The notes under the pieces were generated by a model, which did not search any database, had not been told where the DNA came from, and worked only from the letters and a program-made list of their open reading frames with translations. Below are positions 60,257-64,000 of a stretch of 64,000 bases of DNA, one piece after another. The DNA comes from Flavihumibacter fluvii (GTDB lineage: Bacteria > Bacteroidota > Bacteroidia > Chitinophagales > Chitinophagaceae). The stretch spans positions 3,372,001 through 3,436,000 of the forward strand of contig NZ_CP092333.1 of NCBI RefSeq assembly GCF_018595675.2, read 5' to 3'. How positions within the stretch are numbered: position 1 is the first letter of the stretch; the number at the start of each line of letters is the position of its first letter. The position numbers and the translations under genes were made by a program.

Positions 60257-61042
60257 TTATTTTTTCTTGTAATATTTCTCCAGGTTCATGATCTCCACTT
60301 TCCTGAATTGGATGGGATGACTTTCACTTTGCAATGAAATATATCCTGAAGACAGCAGTTGTCCGTCTTTCTTGGTGGCAGGATCAAAATTACTCACTGC
60401 GCCACCCCCGATCTGCGGTTTATTATACACCAAAACCGTATCACCATTCACAATATGTTTGATAATGGAGTCACCCAAAACCAGCACTTCCGCACGCACC
60501 CACTGGTCTCCATAATAAGTGGCTGAACTGGAATTAATGCAATGGTCTGTTATCAGCTTTCCGTCTTTCACCACATTTGTTCCCGGCGTGCAAAGATTAC
60601 AGGTAGATCTTTTCTCCGTTGAATCCCCGCCTAACAATTGCACTTCAATTGAGATCGGGAAATCCTGGTCTTTCAGCATGGTAGCCGGTGGCTGGCAATG
60701 GACCATGATACCGCTGTTTTTAAAGGCCCAACCCGGACCATCTTTTGCCTGTTTGCCAATGAAGCGATATTCAACTGCAATGAGGTAGTAGGAATAAGGG
60801 GTTTTATAAAATATATGCCCGAATTGTTCATTAAAACTATCGTACCCCTCATACCCTACTTCCATCATACCATCCTTCACCCGGAACGTATTGGCAAAGT
60901 TGTCATTCAACTCATGTTTCGAAATTTTTACTGTCCAGCCTTTCAGGTTTTTACCATTGAACATCTGTTTCCATTTACCCTTATATTGGGCCTCGCTAAA
61001 CAATGCAAATAGCAGGAATGTGCAGGTGATGATGATTTTCAT
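60257..61042 (-). CDS. Exported DUF1080 (3-keto-disaccharide hydrolase fold) protein
   Basis: A 261-residue secreted protein. Signal peptide: IIITCTFLLFALFSEA before Gln. One DUF1080 jelly-roll domain: WKQMFNGKNLKGWTVKISKH at the start, YYLIAVEYRFIGKQAKDGPGWAFKNSGIMVHCQPP in the middle, and GYISLQSESHPIQFRKVEIMNLE at the end, all diagnostic. Some members hydrolyse 3-keto-glycosides. It lies 9 bp behind lutC on the same strand and is likely co-transcribed. Confidence 0.93.
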   Translation of the reverse strand: MKIIITCTFLLFALFSEAQYKGKWKQMFNGKNLKGWTVKISKHELNDNFANTFRVKDGMMEVGYEGYDSFNEQFGHIFYKTPYSYYLIAVEYRFIGKQAKDGPGWAFKNSGIMVHCQPPATMLKDQDFPISIEVQLLGGDSTEKRSTCNLCTPGTNVVKDGKLITDHCINSSSATYYGDQWVRAEVLVLGDSIIKHIVNGDTVLVYNKPQIGGGAVSNFDPATKKDGQLLSSGYISLQSESHPIQFRKVEIMNLEKYYKKK

Positions 61043-61051
61043 ATAATAAAT

Positions 61052-61630
61052 CTACATTATTATTAGAACAGAAAGAGCCTTCGGTCCATGTGCCCCGATC
61101 ACCAGGGATTGTTCAATATCGGCAGTTTTTGAAGGACCGGCAATAAAAACACCATACCCCTCCTTGTCTATTTGAATGGATGCATAGGCCTCATGCATGT
61201 TGGCCACCAGTTCAGTTTTGTGAAGCACAAGTACCAGTTGCTCACAAATGAAAGGCAAAATCCTGTTACCCATTGCTGATTCCATTACCCAGATGGCGCC
61301 ATTCTCAGCCACCCCAAAACTTCCCTTTATGTAGGCCCGGTACACAGACTCCAGAATGGCCGGATCCACCGGAACATCATCCACCTGACCACCAGCCGGT
61401 ACCCTGTTAATGATATATTTTCCGGCGGATCTTTCATTAGTGACCTGCTGCAGTAAAGCCTGCTCATGTGCAACATGTACTACCTCACCGCCTACTGCCT
61501 GCACATACTTAGTAAAGGTTTCCAGTATATCAAAAGGTTGATCAATACTTTTAAAATCCAAAACCGGAAGTGGAATAGCCGTTGGTTTATTTTTTACCAC
61601 ATCACTTAATATTTTTTCACGGCCTGTCAT
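61052..61630 (-). CDS. lutC: LutC/YkgG-type LUD-domain protein
   Basis: A 192-residue LUD-domain protein, the third subunit of the LutABC L-lactate-oxidising complex. The core reads GVAENGAIWVMESAMGNRILPFICEQLVLVLHKTELVANMHEAYA, with IDKEGYGVFIAGPSKTADIEQSLVIGAHGPKALSVLII at the end, as in all LutC. Its start codon overlaps the lutB stop by 4 bp. Confidence 0.93.
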   Translation of the reverse strand: MTGREKILSDVVKNKPTAIPLPVLDFKSIDQPFDILETFTKYVQAVGGEVVHVAHEQALLQQVTNERSAGKYIINRVPAGGQVDDVPVDPAILESVYRAYIKGSFGVAENGAIWVMESAMGNRILPFICEQLVLVLHKTELVANMHEAYASIQIDKEGYGVFIAGPSKTADIEQSLVIGAHGPKALSVLIIM

Positions 61631-62997
61631 ACTTCTTTATTTTTTTTATACCAATCTCGAAAACTCTCTTTAGGGGCATCGGGCATTTCCCTTTGTTTAT
61701 ACCAGGGGTTCAGCGACTTAACCTTCACTAAAAATGAAAGGTTCCTCATCACCCACCTGCCTGCCGAACCCGCAATGCGATACAGGGAAGGCCTTGCCAA
61801 AACGAAAGCCATCATTTTCATGCTATACTTTTTGGATGGAGCAACCAGTCCTTCTTCAGCAATAACCTGTCGCCACTTCCAGAGTTGTTCGTGTATATTG
61901 ATCTTAACCGGGCAAACATTGGTACAAGACCCACAAAGTGTTGATGCAAAAGGCAGGTCGGCATTGGCCTTCATATCCAGGTTGGGATTCAGGATGGAAC
62001 CAATAGGTCCGGCTACAGCGGTATGGTAACTATGTCCACCACTGCGGCGATAGACCGGACAAGTATTAAAGCAAGCAGCGCAGCGAATACATTTCAGGGA
62101 GTTACGAAAATCTTCCCGGCCTAATTGCCTGGTCCGGCCGTTATCCACAATTACAATATGCATTTCCTGCCCGGGCCGGGGCCGGTGAAAATGACTGGTA
62201 TAGGTGGTAATGGGTTGCCCCGTTGCGCTCCTGGCCAGCAGACGGGTAAACACACCAAGGTGTTCGGCTTTGGGAATAATCTTTTCAATTCCCATACAAC
62301 CGATATGGATCTTAGCGGAATGTACCCCCATATCAGCATTGCCTTCATTCGTGCACACCACAAAACCACCTGTTTCTGCCACTGCAAAATTTACCCCGGT
62401 AATCGCCAGCTCAGACTGGATGAATTTTTCCCGAAGGTGGATACGTGCCGCCTGGGTTAAATATTGCGGATCATAATTACCTGCTTCTGTGCCAAGGTGT
62501 TCCTGGAATGTTTCGCTCACATCCTGTTTCTTCAAATGAATGGCGGGCAGTACAATATGGCTCGGTGGTTCTTTACGAAACTGGACGATCCTTTCTCCAA
62601 GATCTGTGTCAATCACTTCTATGCCCGACTGTTGGAGATAGTCATTAAGGTGACATTCCTCAGTGAGCATACTTTTACTCTTTACAATCCTGGTCAAACC
62701 CTGGTCCCGGATAATTTTATGAATAATAGCATTGTGGTCGGCAGCATCCAAAGCCCAATGGACCTGTACGCCATTAGCTGTTGCTTTTTGCTCAAACTCA
62801 GCCAGGTAAACATCCAGGTTGGATAAAGTGTGGTCCTTGATATCTGAAGCCCATTGCCGCAGTTTTTCCCATTCAGGTAATACATGCGCTGCCTTATCCC
62901 TTTTTTGCCGAACGAACCAAAGCGTCTGGTCGTGCCAGTCGGTGCGCTTTTCATCTGCATTAAATGCTTCTGCTAATTTTGCATGTGACGGGTTCAT
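61627..62997 (-). CDS. lutB: LutB/YkgF-type iron-sulfur protein
   Basis: A 456-residue protein of the LutABC complex. The LUD domain comes first (VHWALDAADHNAIIHKIIRDQGLTRIVKSKSMLTEE, ELAITGVNFAVAETGGFVVCTNEGNADMG). Two 4Fe-4S motifs follow, CIRCAACFNTCPVYRRSGG and CGSCTNVCPVKINIHEQLW, and a C-terminal helical part. It oxidises L-lactate to pyruvate with LutA and LutC. It overlaps both neighbours by 4 bp. Confidence 0.95.
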   Translation of the reverse strand: MNPSHAKLAEAFNADEKRTDWHDQTLWFVRQKRDKAAHVLPEWEKLRQWASDIKDHTLSNLDVYLAEFEQKATANGVQVHWALDAADHNAIIHKIIRDQGLTRIVKSKSMLTEECHLNDYLQQSGIEVIDTDLGERIVQFRKEPPSHIVLPAIHLKKQDVSETFQEHLGTEAGNYDPQYLTQAARIHLREKFIQSELAITGVNFAVAETGGFVVCTNEGNADMGVHSAKIHIGCMGIEKIIPKAEHLGVFTRLLARSATGQPITTYTSHFHRPRPGQEMHIVIVDNGRTRQLGREDFRNSLKCIRCAACFNTCPVYRRSGGHSYHTAVAGPIGSILNPNLDMKANADLPFASTLCGSCTNVCPVKINIHEQLWKWRQVIAEEGLVAPSKKYSMKMMAFVLARPSLYRIAGSAGRWVMRNLSFLVKVKSLNPWYKQREMPDAPKESFRDWYKKNKEV

Positions 62998-63731
62998 AGT
63001 TCGGAATTTAGGATTTCAGCAATATGCATTACCCTCGTTTTACTTCCCTTCCTTTTCATAATGCCTTCGAGGTGCATCAGGCAACTAACATCGCCACCGG
63101 TGATAACATCTACATCATTGCTTTCATGTTCTTTGATCCTGTCGACGCCCATTTTTACGCTGACTGCTTCCTCAAACACGCAGAAGGTACCTCCAAAGCC
63201 GCAACATTCATCCGGACGTTCAGGCAAACACAGTTGCAAACCGCTGACCATATTCAACAATGCTGCCGGTTTTGAAAATGCAGGCGCTACCAGTTCAGAC
63301 ATGGAGGAAAGGTGAAGCCCGCGTTGCCCATGACAACTATTGTGTAATCCGACCTTATAAGGAAAGCGGGCAGATAATTTCTCCAACTTCATAACATCTG
63401 TAAGGAATTCTGTGAGTTCATAGATATGGGTACGGATGAATTCGGCTTCAGCAGGGCTTTTACCATCATTCAAATGTTCTTTTATATGCAGCACACAACT
63501 TCCTGATGGTGCTACGATATAATCAACCCCTGAAAAGTTAGCGATAAAATTTTTATCGCATCCGCCTGATAAAGAAGCAAATCCGCTATTGGCCATTGGT
63601 TGGCCACAACAGGTCTGTCCTTGTGGAAATATTATTTCGCAACCCAATTTTCCCAGTAATTGAAAAGTAGCAATCGCCACCTTTGGATAAAACTGGTCAA
63701 TATAACAAGGAATGAATAGTCCGACTTTCAT
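62994..63731 (-). CDS. lutA: LutA/YkgE-type (Fe-S)-binding protein with two CCG domains
   Basis: A 245-residue protein: MKVGLFIPCYIDQFYPKVAIATFQLLGKLGCEI, then a first CCG motif in GQTCCGQPMANSG and a second in DECCGFGGTFCVFEEAVSVKMGVDRI. This is the first gene of lutABC. The partial sugar-kinase gene lies upstream on the same strand, 130 bp away, with no clear promoter between. Confidence 0.95.
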   Translation of the reverse strand: MKVGLFIPCYIDQFYPKVAIATFQLLGKLGCEIIFPQGQTCCGQPMANSGFASLSGGCDKNFIANFSGVDYIVAPSGSCVLHIKEHLNDGKSPAEAEFIRTHIYELTEFLTDVMKLEKLSARFPYKVGLHNSCHGQRGLHLSSMSELVAPAFSKPAALLNMVSGLQLCLPERPDECCGFGGTFCVFEEAVSVKMGVDRIKEHESNDVDVITGGDVSCLMHLEGIMKRKGSKTRVMHIAEILNSEL

Positions 63732-63861
63732 GGTTAATTATTACTGTAAAACTGAACCAGCGCTGCTGCAAAAATCGCATGCTGACAATAGCATATCCGT
63801 TCTTAATTTACCTGATCATAAATGAAATTTAACCTTCCTGACAATAGTCACTACCGCCAAT

Positions 63862-64000
63862 TCAATAAGGTCCTTTAAACTGTTTTACATGGATGAGGTC
63901 TGATGGAATTTTGCGTGTATTCCAGTCTTTATGGATGGCCATGGCAGCCCCTAATGCTGTGGCCTGCGCCAACGAAGCTGCGAATAATTCCACCTGGGGC
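63862..64000 (-). CDS. FGGY-family carbohydrate kinase, C-terminal end (rest outside window)
   Basis: The last 46 codons of a gene that continues beyond the window. The frame reads LFAASLAQATALGAAMAIHKDWN and ends at a TGA (63864-63862). The Q-A-x-A-L-G-A-A pattern is the final helix of FGGY sugar kinases such as L-fuculokinase or rhamnulokinase. In this place, before lutABC, a kinase for a 6-deoxy sugar would make sense: the aldolase product of that path is L-lactaldehyde, later L-lactate. Confidence 0.6.
   Translation of the reverse strand, partial: PQVELFAASLAQATALGAAMAIHKDWNTRKIPSDLIHVKQFKGPY

Overview
The window is a chromosomal stretch of a Bacteroidota bacterium, most likely from the class Chitinophagia (family Chitinophagaceae). 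Four things support this. Promoters of the form TAnnTTTG recur just upstream of start codons, and Shine-Dalgarno sequences are almost absent. The gene set is typical of the phylum: ribosomal protein THX, DUF4286, DUF2461, a LytS/LytTR pair, a fasciclin lipoprotein, and a lamin-tail protein with a FTPNxDGxDD C-terminal domain. Methionine synthase is split in two. The assignment to family level is inference from protein style; no database was searched.

Layout. Positions 1-4930 hold the end of a PLP-dependent decarboxylase, a quinone-oxidoreductase-like enzyme, two small membrane proteins, and a decayed gene-poor region that ends in tRNA-Arg(CCT). Positions 4940-16900 are housekeeping: two VOC proteins, a TPR protein, a large lipoprotein, recR, split metH, an SMR transporter, a CPBP protease with a zinc ribbon, a LOG protein, xth, HU and THX. 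Positions 16900-26400 run mostly leftward: porin, pdxH, a coiled-coil protein, pyrH and the rplM-rpsI-rpsB-tsf translation operon, with an ABC exporter pair and repeats lodged between tsf and pyrH. Positions 26500-31500 hold an HD protein, a Crp/Fnr regulator divergent from a GcvH-like/methyltransferase/carbonic anhydrase/DUF1275 cluster, and a NUDIX-type regulator. Positions 31600-39800 hold ligA, a NUMOD4/HNH orphan, DUF2461, an esterase, asd and a lamin-tail protein. Positions 40700-47000 are a phenylacetate operon (TetR, paaE-A-B-C-D-G-I-Y) that runs into obg. Positions 48000-55950 hold a membrane patatin, a REP-associated transposase, an AlkA-type glycosylase, mnmD, an outer-membrane protein, a LytTR/LytS pair and a fasciclin lipoprotein. 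Positions 56100-64000 hold MtfA, a sugar-acid cluster (SMP-30 lactonase, IlvD/Edd dehydratase, SDR), DUF1080, LutABC and the end of an FGGY kinase.

How the genes work together. The paa block encodes CoA-ester epoxidation, isomerisation and salvage of phenylacetate; paaK, the ring-opening enzyme and the beta-oxidation enzymes are not in the window. Two PaaR-like palindromes sit on the promoters of the regulator and of paaA. The sugar cluster plus LutABC fits oxidation of a 6-deoxy sugar such as L-fucose or L-rhamnose to pyruvate by way of L-lactate.

Most notable observations. (1) Upstream of asd there is a 20-codon leader peptide in which 11 of the first 12 residues are Met, Thr, Lys or Ile, all made from the Asd product. 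It is followed by a strong terminator whose 5' arm can instead pair with the end of the peptide's coding sequence, which makes a complete candidate ribosome-mediated attenuator. (2) Two TetR operators lie on the paa promoters. (3) Three direct repeats at exact 21-bp spacing lie upstream of a fasciclin gene next to a LytTR regulator. (4) A REP palindrome carries the stop codons of two convergent genes and has a covarying second copy 17 kb away.
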